DNA of 64,000 bases from an uncultured bacterium. GTDB taxonomy: Bacteria > CSSED10-310 > CALFER01. The translations under genes and the position numbers were made by a program. The stretch is from NCBI GenBank assembly GCA_937951895.1, contig CALFER010000084.1:1-64000 (forward strand), given 5' to 3'. Shown here one piece after another: positions 43,725 to 52,449 of this stretch. Positions within the stretch are counted from its first letter, which is position 1. Every line of letters begins with the position of its first letter. Below the pieces are notes generated by a model. That model was not told the DNA's origin. It was given only the letters and a program-made list of their open reading frames with translations, and searched no databases.

Positions 43725-44864
43725 TCATTCGTTCCAGTTGAATGGAACCGAGTCCCAGGTGCCGACGATCGCCGAGTAATCCGAAGTGAGCACCGCGCCG
43801 TAGAACGTGAGTCCGGCAGCAGAGCCGACACCGGACGGCCAGATGAAATCGAGAATCGTCAAGGTGGTGACGCCGGCCGGAAGATCGACGTGATCAACCG
43901 AGAATGTATCCGTCCAATCGGGATACCAGTAGAATGAGCCGAATGCATCCAGAAGCACGACGATCGGGGCCTGGATCATCGGCACCGGTTGATGATTGGA
44001 GATGGACGCGGTCAGGAGAAAGGCATCACCGGGATGGAATGTGCTGTGCGACAGGAACAGCTCCACCGAGGCATCCACGGCGGGAGTGGCGGTCAGTTGG
44101 GGTGTCGGCGTCGCGGCGGGAGTGCGGGTCGGCACCGGACTTGCGGTCGCAGCCGGAGTGGGCGTCCCATTGATGGTAATTTCGATGAATGGGGATGCTG
44201 CTCCGAGCGTGATGAAGGCATTGGCGAGCAGGGGATTGCCGGGTTTCAGGATAAAGCCGGATGTCGCATCACCCGTTCCGTCTCCGAACAGATCGCGACG
44301 GAGCTGCGAGGTGACGTCGATCGGATCGATTTCGGTGCCGACTTCAGGAATCGTATCGAAGACGGTCGCAACAAAATTCTCGCCGCAATCGAAGTCGGTT
44401 TCGACAATCGCCCCGTCCTCGCAAGCGTCTGCCTGATCGATCATCTGCAATTGAAACAAAACGCCTTCCGGGCCATCTGTGAGGACCAGTCCGTTGAGGT
44501 GTGCCTCCCAGTTGTTTTCCGTCATTCCGGGAAGTGGAAATGGGGTGCCGCCTGCGGTCTGATCGATGTGGAATTCCAGGATCCCGTGCTGCGTCCAGGT
44601 TCGTTGGGTACTGTGGAAAAACGTGGACATGTTACCGGATTGAGTCTGATCGTGGAGTTTACCGGCGTGGATTCCCGGAGTTCCGGGAATGAAGTCATCC
44701 GAGGTGCTCACGGCGGTCATCGGAATATCCGCCCGATAGGCGAATCGATAGGTGAACTGATGGCAGACATCGCCTGTTGCTTCCGGGTTGAGGATGATCT
44801 GAGCGTTCATCGAACCGGTCGAGATGCCTGACAATATGATCGCTGCGATGATTAGTTTGTTCAT
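43725..44864 (-). CDS. Secreted protein with Thr/Pro linker and shared C-terminal domain
   Basis: The protein has 379 residues; ATG at 44864 has AAGGAG upstream. The signal peptide covers about 1-21 (MNKLIIAAIILSGISTGSMNA). The N-terminal domain (about 22-230) is beta-rich with four cysteines and no motif I recognise; it resembles collagen- or lectin-type sandwiches of the 'DNRF'-like class only vaguely. A Thr/Pro/Ala linker (about 234-262) follows. The terminal domain (about 264-379) has VVLLDAFGSFYWYPDW, FIWPSGVGSAAGLTFYGAV and ends VPFNWNE, which is the module shared with four other proteins here. The response-regulator gene lies 108 bp upstream on the same strand and may control it. Confidence 0.8.
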   Translation of the reverse strand: MNKLIIAAIILSGISTGSMNAQIILNPEATGDVCHQFTYRFAYRADIPMTAVSTSDDFIPGTPGIHAGKLHDQTQSGNMSTFFHSTQRTWTQHGILEFHIDQTAGGTPFPLPGMTENNWEAHLNGLVLTDGPEGVLFQLQMIDQADACEDGAIVETDFDCGENFVATVFDTIPEVGTEIDPIDVTSQLRRDLFGDGTGDATSGFILKPGNPLLANAFITLGAASPFIEITINGTPTPAATASPVPTRTPAATPTPQLTATPAVDASVELFLSHSTFHPGDAFLLTASISNHQPVPMIQAPIVVLLDAFGSFYWYPDWTDTFSVDHVDLPAGVTTLTILDFIWPSGVGSAAGLTFYGAVLTSDYSAIVGTWDSVPFNWNE

Positions 44865-44972
44865 GGTGACTCCTTACGGAAGTAAGGTGTCGATCAGGCT
44901 GTACTTTCGTGCATCTGATTGATCGCGACTATCGAAACATGAGCCCGATGGTATGTGCGAGTTTTCCAGCCG

Positions 44973-45617
44973 CTAATCCAGCGATGTCAGACCGTGCTGG
45001 ACAGCAAACTTGACCAGGCTGGGGATATCCTTGATCCCCAGTTTGGTCATCAGTCTGCTTCGATAAGTCTCGATCGTCTTGGTTGAAAGAAACAGGAGTT
45101 TACTGATTTCGAGACTCGATTTGCCCTCCGCGACCAACTGCAATACCTCACGTTCGCGCGCACTGAGCATCTCAAGCGGACTGGCGGACTTGTCAGACTT
45201 CAGGTAATCGGTCACAACCGTGTCGGTGATTTTCTGACTGAGATACCGCGCGCCGGAAAAGACGGTTCGGATTGCCAGGACCAGTTCGGGGCCGGCTGAT
45301 TCCTTGAGCAGATAACCTCGGGCTCCCGCCTGCAAGGCCCTGAAAACGTGTTCGGAAGTCGAATGCATCGATAAAATGATCACACGCGCCCGTGGAAACT
45401 CCGTCAGGATCTGCTGGGTCGCCTCGATTCCGTTCATGTGTGGCATCGAAATATCCATCACAACGACATCCGGTTTTAAAACGGTTACCTGAGTTACGGT
45501 TTCCAACCCGTCGCACGCACTGCCGATGACATGAATGTCGGGTTGTTGTTTTAACAGAGACAGGAGTCCGTCCCGCATGATTGCATGATCATCTGCAATA
45601 AATACGCGGATACTCAC
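44973..45617 (-). CDS. NarL/FixJ family response regulator
   Basis: The protein has 214 residues. The receiver domain has the acidic pair in FIADDHAIM, the phosphorylated Asp in VVVMDISMP and Lys in YLLKES. The LuxR-type DNA-binding domain covers about 148-210 (LSAREREVLQLVAEGKSSLEISKLLFLS and TVETY-like TKTIETYRSRLMTKLGI). It is a transcription factor that would be switched by a histidine kinase not seen in this window, although the sensor at 60278 is a candidate. The start is GTG at 45617 with AGGAGG six bases upstream, and a strong promoter lies just before it. Confidence 0.95.
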   Translation of the reverse strand: MSIRVFIADDHAIMRDGLLSLLKQQPDIHVIGSACDGLETVTQVTVLKPDVVVMDISMPHMNGIEATQQILTEFPRARVIILSMHSTSEHVFRALQAGARGYLLKESAGPELVLAIRTVFSGARYLSQKITDTVVTDYLKSDKSASPLEMLSAREREVLQLVAEGKSSLEISKLLFLSTKTIETYRSRLMTKLGIKDIPSLVKFAVQHGLTSLD

Positions 45618-45661
45618 CGTTCACCTCCTGCTCCCGACGCTTAACCGTTGCGACACGATGA

Positions 45662-45690
45662 ATTCTAGGATTTTAGATGTATCGTGTCAA
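45662..45690 (-). promoter_or_regulatory. Strong sigma70-type promoter of the NarL-type regulator
   Basis: On the minus strand TTGACA (45690-45685) and TAGAAT (45667-45662) are separated by exactly 17 bases. It ends 44 bp before the GTG start. Confidence 0.75.
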
Positions 45691-45740
45691 TCGGCGTCAG
45701 GCACTGCCTCGGATTTCGCGCATCCGCTCACACCGCGCAT

Positions 45741-45782
45741 AAAAAAAATGCCCCGGTTGAAGTATTCGCTTCAAACCGGGGC
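45741..45782 (-). terminator. Intrinsic terminator of the multicopper-oxidase operon
   Basis: On the minus strand a stem of about 13 bp (GCCCCGGTTTGAAG pairing with CTTCAACCGGGGC, one bulged base) with a 6-base loop is followed by A and eight T. It lies 58 bp after the stop codon of the 1205-residue protein gene. Confidence 0.92.
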
Positions 45783-45840
45783 TCCGGGAGGAAAATGCCG
45801 GCTCCCGGGTTATCCGGGAACCTGGTCAGGAATCGTGGAG

Positions 45841-48800
45841 TTACAAACCGTAACCGAATTCAAAAGTATCCATATCACCGATGAGAGTGCCTGAACGCAT
45901 ATCCACCATGGCGGAATAGAAGAACAGCCCGTCTGCGGAACCCACTCCGGACGGCCAGTCGAATGCCTGGATAATCCGGGAGATGGTCACGCCCTGTGCG
46001 ACCGAGCCAAGTAACTCGAAGTCACCCCCTCCACATGTTTCGGGATATGCGCACCACGACGGATAAAAGAAGTACTGCCCGTATGCATCCAGCACGACAA
46101 ACAGCGGGACATCCGACATCGGAGATCCCGGATTGCAGATCTGAACGTCCAGGTAGCACTCGGTGCCCGCTGCAAAATAACTTTGCGGCATCATGATCTG
46201 AATTCCGAGTGTGGTGCACGGTGGTGTCGTCGTCGATGTCGGGGTGACAGTCGCCGTAGCCGTGGAAGTCGGAGTACGGGTCGGCGGTACTGGAGTCGCC
46301 GTGGCTGTGGAAGTCGGAGTGATCGTGGGGGGAGCCGGAGTGATCGTCGGAGTTCGGGTCGGGGGGATCGGCGTGAGGGTGGGGGTATTCGTGGGAGGAG
46401 GGGGTGTGAGCGGTGGCGTAGCGGTCGGTGGTATGGCTGTTTGGGTTGGAGTCGGGGTAAGGGTCGGGATGTTCGTCGCCGTTGGTGTCGCCGTTGGCAC
46501 GAATCCATTCAGGCAAGCACCCATATCATACGCTTCCTGAGTCCAGTTTGCGCCATCGCGCTGATAGCACTGACCATCCCCCGACGGACTGCTCACCCAC
46601 AGAAACCAGCAGTTGGGCGATGTAACGGATTCCGCTGCCTGTATCGAAAGCCAACCTCCGGAAACCGTAATGCATGGATCAAGAGTCGCATCGAACACAT
46701 ACAACGGATACCCGGAGTACAGCATTCCGGTGTCCTGCCGCTGCGGCATCACGATTCTGGAATCGACAAGGGTTCCCGGTAATCCGGAGGCGTCCTGGTA
46801 AAAACCGATCGTGTATTCGATGTCTTTCTCGCAAGCGATCCATTCCGTACCGATGTTCTCGAGAATGAACCCCCACCATCGCACATCGCAAATCGATGCT
46901 GAAAGTCCTGTCGGCAGATTGTCGTATGTACGGAGATTCCCGATCGACGATTCATCGCTCACGTCCGCGTACCAGAAATCCTCCGGAAGATGCGGGTTCT
47001 GGCCGGCCAGGGCATTGGGTGCACAGATGGGAATCGCACACGAATCAATCGTGATCGTGAACATGCCGGGAATGGAGTCCGAGTAAGAGTCCACATACAG
47101 GTAATATGTGACTCCGGCGGAGTATTCTTTGCACGGGAGAACCGGTTGAAGCCCGCTCATCGGGTCGTTACATCCATCATCATCACAGGCCAGTTCAAGC
47201 AATCCGGGACACGGCCCATCGTATCGGACATACAGCACGCCGTCTTCCATCATGCCTCCCTGAGAACACAAGTCGAATGTCAGCATCCTGGTTGTATCCG
47301 GAGTAAAGGAATAGACCAGGTCCGGGCCGTCCGCTCCGTTGAAGCTGCATGACGCAAGGGAGTAGTCGTTGTCCGCAAGTGCACTGTCACCGTCAACGAA
47401 TTGCGGGTACGTACCGGAGTTGATGTCCTCGGAGATATCGATCGCCGTGCTGCAATCGTCGCCCGGGCCCATCGGAGGAGCGGTCGGAGAAGGAGTGGGC
47501 GTCGGGAAGGTGTCACAGATCAGTTCGATGGCATAGTTGCCTGCCGAATCGGGATAGAATCCATCGATCCACAGATAATATGTGCCGGCCGGCAGGAAGG
47601 TCGAAATGCTGACGTACCCGTACGCGGCATGGTTGATCGATCCGCATGACGGATTCAGGTGCGGGTCGGTCCAGTCGAAACACCCCAGATCTCCGGTGAT
47701 ATCATCGCAGACACTGCTCAAGGTCCAATCAGCGTCAAAATCAGCTTCACCGATCAGCGTGATCGTCGTATCCTGCTCCAGCATGAAGTGATACACGACA
47801 TCCGGACCGGCATGCCCTTCCCCGCAGTCGTGATCGTTCATCGCGCCGACGCTTGAGCCGACGATACAACTGTTGCAGTCGAGCATGAGGCCCGGGCACA
47901 TGTCATTCGGAGGAGCCGAGGGTATCATCGTGGGTGTCGCGGTCGGTGGAACCGGTGTGGAGGTCGGGCCTGGAGTCGGTGTCGGAACATACCCGATCAG
48001 ACAAAATCCGGTGTCCACCGCGGTCGCCATGAGATGCATTCCATCCCACTGGAAACACTGACCATCTCCATCTGAACTGCTCATCCACAGGAACCAGCAA
48101 TCCGGCGCGGTCACCGATTCGACCGCCTGGATCGATATCCAGCCGGACGACACACTCAGGCACGGGTCGAGGTCCGCGGTGAATCGGAAAAGCGGATATC
48201 CCGTATACAAGACTCCCGTATCATATCGCACCGGTGTCACGATCTGCGACCCGAGAAGGGTTCCCGGCTGACCGGCTGAGTCGGCATACAATTCGATCAT
48301 GTAATCGACATCCTTCATGCATGTGACCCAGTCCGTTCCGGTATCTTCGAGAAGGAGTCCCCACCACTGGACGCCACAAACCATGGCCGGACCGCCAGTG
48401 GAAAAGTTGTCCCACACCTTGAGATTGTCCGTCGTCGACTGATCGCTGACCACGGCATTCCAGAAATCGGACGGCAGTTGCGGATTCTGGCCGGCGAGCG
48501 AATCCGGAGCGCAAACAGGGATGCTGCAGTCATCGATCGTAAGGGTGTACGTTCCAATCGTGTCGGCGCTGTATGAATCGACCAGAAGATAATAGGTTAC
48601 TCCCTGCAGATACAGTTGACAGGGTAACATCGGCTGCAATTCGGTCATCGGGTTGGTGCAACCGTCATCATCACATGCCAGTTCGAACGAACCCGGACAG
48701 GCGCCATCGTATCGTACCGACAGGACTCCGTCCGCGAGCGACCCGCCTTCGGCACACAGATCGAATGTCAATGTCCGGTCCATATCGGGAACGAACGAGT

Positions 48801-49458
48801 AGATCAGGTCCGGACCATCCGCGCCGTTAAAACTGCATGACGCCAACTCATAGTCACCATTATAGGACGTCAGATCCCCTCCCATGCTATGGGGAAAGAC
48901 TCCGGAGTTGATCGCCATAGAGATGTCGATCGTGTTGCTGCAATCATCGCCGGGACCTCCGGGAAGTGGTGTCGCGGTCGGGACAGGAGTCGGCGCCGTT
49001 CCGCAGATCAGTTCCAGCGAGTAATTCCCCGCGGAATCGAAATAGAACCCATCGATCCAGACATAATAGGTGCCTGCGGCCAGCGATGCAGTAAAATTCA
49101 GATACCCGTACGGCGCGTGGGTCACACTCCCGCATGAGGGGTTCATGTGCGGATCGAGCCAGTCGAAGCATCCGAGATCACCGGCGACGGCACCGCACGA
49201 ACTGGCGAGCGTCCAGTCGGCATCGAAATCGGCTTCGCCGATCAATGTGACGTCTGTCGGAGCGGAGAGAACAAATCGGTATACCACATCGGGTCCGACA
49301 TGCCCTTCACCGCAGTCGTGATCGTTCATTCGTCCGACGGTTGAGCCGGTGACGCAGGTGTTGCAGGGCAGCAAGGTTCCAGGGCACATATCCTGTGCCG
49401 GAACACCGGCGCACGATATGACAAACAGGGACATGAGAGTGATGAATGTGCGTATCAT
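45841..49458 (-). CDS. Large secreted protein with duplicated three-part module, Thr/Pro linker and shared C-terminal domain
   Basis: The protein has 1205 residues. The ATG at 49458 was chosen for AAAGGAG upstream and the signal peptide MIRTFITLMSLFVISC. Two copies of a module of about 490 residues follow (about 22-515 and 520-985). Each has a first beta-sandwich (DMCPG, MNDHDCGEGH, CGS, YYVWIDGFY), a PPC-like second (DDCS, ASCSFNGADGPDL, DDDGC) and a third (AGQNP, DFW, WDN/YDN, SSDGDGQCFQ-like). A Thr/Pro linker (about 987-1085) and the shared terminal domain (FVVLDAYGQYFFYPSW, FDWPSGVGSADGLFFYSAM, FEFGYGL) end the protein. Many paired cysteines suggest disulfide bonds outside the cell. It is the last gene of the multicopper-oxidase operon. 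Confidence 0.85.
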   Translation of the reverse strand: MIRTFITLMSLFVISCAGVPAQDMCPGTLLPCNTCVTGSTVGRMNDHDCGEGHVGPDVVYRFVLSAPTDVTLIGEADFDADWTLASSCGAVAGDLGCFDWLDPHMNPSCGSVTHAPYGYLNFTASLAAGTYYVWIDGFYFDSAGNYSLELICGTAPTPVPTATPLPGGPGDDCSNTIDISMAINSGVFPHSMGGDLTSYNGDYELASCSFNGADGPDLIYSFVPDMDRTLTFDLCAEGGSLADGVLSVRYDGACPGSFELACDDDGCTNPMTELQPMLPCQLYLQGVTYYLLVDSYSADTIGTYTLTIDDCSIPVCAPDSLAGQNPQLPSDFWNAVVSDQSTTDNLKVWDNFSTGGPAMVCGVQWWGLLLEDTGTDWVTCMKDVDYMIELYADSAGQPGTLLGSQIVTPVRYDTGVLYTGYPLFRFTADLDPCLSVSSGWISIQAVESVTAPDCWFLWMSSSDGDGQCFQWDGMHLMATAVDTGFCLIGYVPTPTPGPTSTPVPPTATPTMIPSAPPNDMCPGLMLDCNSCIVGSSVGAMNDHDCGEGHAGPDVVYHFMLEQDTTITLIGEADFDADWTLSSVCDDITGDLGCFDWTDPHLNPSCGSINHAAYGYVSISTFLPAGTYYLWIDGFYPDSAGNYAIELICDTFPTPTPSPTAPPMGPGDDCSTAIDISEDINSGTYPQFVDGDSALADNDYSLASCSFNGADGPDLVYSFTPDTTRMLTFDLCSQGGMMEDGVLYVRYDGPCPGLLELACDDDGCNDPMSGLQPVLPCKEYSAGVTYYLYVDSYSDSIPGMFTITIDSCAIPICAPNALAGQNPHLPEDFWYADVSDESSIGNLRTYDNLPTGLSASICDVRWWGFILENIGTEWIACEKDIEYTIGFYQDASGLPGTLVDSRIVMPQRQDTGMLYSGYPLYVFDATLDPCITVSGGWLSIQAAESVTSPNCWFLWVSSPSGDGQCYQRDGANWTQEAYDMGACLNGFVPTATPTATNIPTLTPTPTQTAIPPTATPPLTPPPPTNTPTLTPIPPTRTPTITPAPPTITPTSTATATPVPPTRTPTSTATATVTPTSTTTPPCTTLGIQIMMPQSYFAAGTECYLDVQICNPGSPMSDVPLFVVLDAYGQYFFYPSWCAYPETCGGGDFELLGSVAQGVTISRIIQAFDWPSGVGSADGLFFYSAMVDMRSGTLIGDMDTFEFGYGL

Positions 49459-49495
49459 TGTGAACTCCTTTCGTAACATCGTTTCTCCCTGGATC

Positions 49496-50002
49496 CTATT
49501 GGATAACAAGGTTTTCTATCCTGAAATCCCCGATTACAACGGTCATCGCTTTTCCGGTGTTGATGATCCCGCCGCGATTGGAGAATAGAATGTAATACAC
49601 ACGACCGACGATGGGGTTTGCGGAGACCGCCCGCATGGACCCGATTTTCGGATAACTCGGAACGAAGAGTTTCGCCCCGGAAACAGGATCGAGCAGATAC
49701 GGCTTTTCATTCCGGTTCATCATGTGCTGGGCCTTCTCCGCATCGATCACTCTGTACCTGAAATCGATCATCTGTCCTCCGGAACTCGAACGGATCGACA
49801 TGATCTGGATCCCGAGATTCTGCTCCAGTGCAAGGGCTTCTTCCGGAGGGAGCAGAATCGAGGGCGAAATGGTGGTTCTACCCGTTTTTGCCTGAGTGTG
49901 CCCGGTGAACATGAAGGCGAGCAGCAGAATCGGAATGGTTGTCCGGACGAGACCCTGACGATTTTTCCAGTTCGTGGTTTGTATTTTTTGTTTCGATTTC
50001 AT
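49496..50002 (-). CDS. Small secreted protein of unknown function
   Basis: The protein has 168 residues; ATG at 50002 follows GAGGAGG. A signal peptide or N-terminal anchor lies at about 20-38 (TTIPILLLAFMFTGHTQA). The mature part is beta-rich: LGIQIMSIRSSSGGQMIDFRYRV, then PYLLDPVSGAKLFVPSYPKIG and GRVYYILFSNRGG. I do not recognise a named family. It lies 36 bp after the third oxidase-fold gene and 37 bp before the 1205-residue protein gene. Its steady place in the operon suggests a role in assembly or as a subunit. Confidence 0.75.
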   Translation of the reverse strand: MKSKQKIQTTNWKNRQGLVRTTIPILLLAFMFTGHTQAKTGRTTISPSILLPPEEALALEQNLGIQIMSIRSSSGGQMIDFRYRVIDAEKAQHMMNRNEKPYLLDPVSGAKLFVPSYPKIGSMRAVSANPIVGRVYYILFSNRGGIINTGKAMTVVIGDFRIENLVIQ

Positions 50003-50038
50003 GATGATTCCTCCTCTGCATGCTCGCAGATCATGCGT

Positions 50039-51088
50039 TCAGACTCTTCCCAGACGATTGCGGATCGGTTTTTTCCAGAGTCCCGGTTGGGTCTGGAGGG
50101 GAGCGACATCGAGTTTTACGAGCATGCCTCCTGAAGATTCCATTCCGGTCGTCAGATCGAGTTTTCGATCGTACACAGTGATCGGACCCGCCGCTGCAGG
50201 TGTCAGGAGCAGATCCGAGGTTTTTCCTGCGGCGAGCATGACTTCATACTGATCGCGGAAAAACGGAAGCAGATTGCCGTCTTCGGAAATCAGTTTGCCG
50301 ATGTGGTTATGGATGATGGGAACGTGTGTGCGCAGGCCTGCATTGAGGAACCTCAGGAGAACTTTCTGTCCGACCACACCGGCAGGAATCGGTGCCTGTC
50401 CGGGGGTATAACTCTCGCCGTTGATCAGAAAATACGAAGGCCAGTACGACACGGTGCTGGTGATCGTTCCGGACGGTCCATACTCACCGGATTGAACGGC
50501 GGCATGAACAGAAGGATCGACTTCGCTGTAGAGAAGCACGATATCGGTCTGGTAAGCGGTGGCCGGGTCGGCGTATGCCTGCGATGCCGCAAAATCGTGC
50601 TTCAGTGCACCGTACAAACCCATTTGTATTTGGATCTGCATCTGTGTCCCGCTGTGATACACGAATGTCCCGGGTCGAATATCGGTCCAGGTATATGTCC
50701 TCTGACCTCCACCGGGAGCCGCTTCAGCCGTCAGAGACCGGACACGCCCGGCATACGGATCTCCCGCCTGATGGTAGACCGGCGTCAGGGCGGATGGAAG
50801 ACCAGGGATTACCAGCGAAACCGGCACGGGCAGATTATTGGTCAGGTTAATGGTCAGATTGTGATCTCCGACCGGCACGGTCAATACGGGACCCGGCACC
50901 GTCACGGCCTGGCCGGAAAGCCCGAACCCCCACATCCGGACGGTGACACCATCCGGCATAAGTGTATCGAATTCTCCCGCCACCAGGTCATACGTCACTC
51001 CACGGACAACCGGCGTTCCCGATGTGAGCGTCAGAAGCAGCACAGCCCATACGACTGTCATACGATCGCGTTTGATTATTTTATTCAT
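50039..51088 (-). CDS. Multicopper-oxidase-fold protein lacking most copper ligands
   Basis: The protein has 349 residues with a signal peptide (about 1-30). Cupredoxin-type patterns are present: MWGFG, VPGPVLTVPVGD, INLTNNLPVPVSLVIPGL, RPGTFVYHSGTQMQIQIQMGLYG and a second domain with LLRFLNAGLRTHVPIIHNHIG. At the places where copper histidines normally stand (HxHG, HCH) it has other residues; only isolated His remain. It is therefore likely a structural or regulatory partner. ATG at 51088 has GGAGG. It lies 19 bp downstream of the next oxidase-fold gene. Confidence 0.8.
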   Translation of the reverse strand: MNKIIKRDRMTVVWAVLLLTLTSGTPVVRGVTYDLVAGEFDTLMPDGVTVRMWGFGLSGQAVTVPGPVLTVPVGDHNLTINLTNNLPVPVSLVIPGLPSALTPVYHQAGDPYAGRVRSLTAEAAPGGGQRTYTWTDIRPGTFVYHSGTQMQIQIQMGLYGALKHDFAASQAYADPATAYQTDIVLLYSEVDPSVHAAVQSGEYGPSGTITSTVSYWPSYFLINGESYTPGQAPIPAGVVGQKVLLRFLNAGLRTHVPIIHNHIGKLISEDGNLLPFFRDQYEVMLAAGKTSDLLLTPAAAGPITVYDRKLDLTTGMESSGGMLVKLDVAPLQTQPGLWKKPIRNRLGRV

Positions 51089-51107
51089 CTGGTACCTCCA
51101 TCCCTTT

Positions 51108-52430
51108 CTACGGCATCATGTGGGGCATGATCATGAGATGTGTCATCAACCCACCGGGGAATATGTCATTATTAGTGAGTTCCTTTTCCGTATGGGAATG
51201 CCACATGTAGACGAATGCACCCATCGGGTTGAATCCTCCCTGACCGGGAGGCAGGAGGCCCTCTCCACCCAGGAACGGACTCCCGTTGTACATCTCGCCA
51301 AATGTCAGATCCTGATTCTGCGGAAGATCGACCGGAAACGGCTTTCCATGATCCGGTTCATACTCGTGCATCTCCATCATCACTTCGTCGAAAACGCCGT
51401 CTCCGTCATGATCGATGTCCTCAGGACCCGGAAAATTTCCTGTCGGGGCTTCATCTCGATCCTGCTGGTGACCATACATATCCCATCCCAGTTTTTCCCC
51501 GGTCCACTCGAAGATCGCATCATAGGTCTGTCCCGGAGCGGTCCCCACCGAGAAGGCTTTCTCCATCAGATCGATTCCGGAACCCGGTGCGCTGCTCATC
51601 AATCGTCCGTCCCTTGCTATGATTGCGAAATGATTGCCGTGTGTATGGAATGGATGGGACTGCCGACCGGCGCCGATGAATCGGCATAGCAGTTTCTGCC
51701 CGGGCATCATCATCGGCATGCAGTTGTAGGGTTGTGTCGGCAGCCACGGAACGAAGTTTTCTTCCATTGTATCCGGTGCATTCCGCCCATTGAGGAACCA
51801 GTAAACCGGGAAGAATGTACTGGTATCGTAAGGCTGACCGAACGCGATCGCATCATGGATGCGAAGATCCAGTTCAGACATCAGAAACAGATACTCCACG
51901 TCGAAGTACGATTGCGCATCGTTGTATGCATACTGTTGTCCCATCGCAGGACGGATGATCATTGCGCCGAACAACCCCATCTCGACCTGAAGATCCGCGT
52001 GACTTCCGCTGTTGTACAGATAGGTTCCCGGTTCGGATGCCGTGAAGGTGTAGGTGACGGTTTCGCCGATGGATGCTTCCCGAGTTATGACTCCGGCCGC
52101 ACCACCGGTCGCCTGAACTCCAACCTGACCCGGAAAGACGATCGATACCGGTTCGGGAATGTCGATGTTTGTCAGATTGATCACGACTGTCTGATCTTCC
52201 GCGACCAGCAGGGTCGGACCGGGATACTGGCCACGATTGTCCCCGTCGGCGTATCCCCAGATGAGAATTCCCAACCCGTCACCGCCATAAATGCAATCCG
52301 CTCTGGCGGACAGATTGAATGTCGGCCCGGTAATTCCAGGAATCTCGGCCCCGGCATTGCCTGAAATGAGACAGAGACCGGCAGTAAGGAACACCAGGAG
52401 AGCCCGCGTCTTGTAACTTGTGTTGTTCAT
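51108..52430 (-). CDS. Multicopper-oxidase-fold protein with C-terminal copper histidines only
   Basis: The protein has 440 residues and a signal peptide (about 1-28). The N-terminal cupredoxin half has PGPTLLVAEDQTVVINLTN, but reads VSIVFPGQVG where HxHG is expected and YNSGSH where HCH is expected. The C-terminal half keeps SHPFHTHGNHF, the HPxHxH copper site, and MWHSHTEKELTNN, where Cys of WHCH is Ser, so a type 1 blue copper centre seems absent. An inserted loop FPGPEDIDHDGDGVFD (about 330-350) looks like a calcium-binding motif. It may complete a trinuclear copper site with the protein encoded 19 bp upstream. Confidence 0.85.
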   Translation of the reverse strand: MNNTSYKTRALLVFLTAGLCLISGNAGAEIPGITGPTFNLSARADCIYGGDGLGILIWGYADGDNRGQYPGPTLLVAEDQTVVINLTNIDIPEPVSIVFPGQVGVQATGGAAGVITREASIGETVTYTFTASEPGTYLYNSGSHADLQVEMGLFGAMIIRPAMGQQYAYNDAQSYFDVEYLFLMSELDLRIHDAIAFGQPYDTSTFFPVYWFLNGRNAPDTMEENFVPWLPTQPYNCMPMMMPGQKLLCRFIGAGRQSHPFHTHGNHFAIIARDGRLMSSAPGSGIDLMEKAFSVGTAPGQTYDAIFEWTGEKLGWDMYGHQQDRDEAPTGNFPGPEDIDHDGDGVFDEVMMEMHEYEPDHGKPFPVDLPQNQDLTFGEMYNGSPFLGGEGLLPPGQGGFNPMGAFVYMWHSHTEKELTNNDIFPGGLMTHLMIMPHMMP

Positions 52431-52449
52431 ATCGATTCTCCTTCTCTCA

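Noticed and set aside
43725..49458. Mobile element or prophage origin of the secreted-protein genes
   Set aside because: No transposase, integrase, terminal repeats or change in base composition was seen around them.
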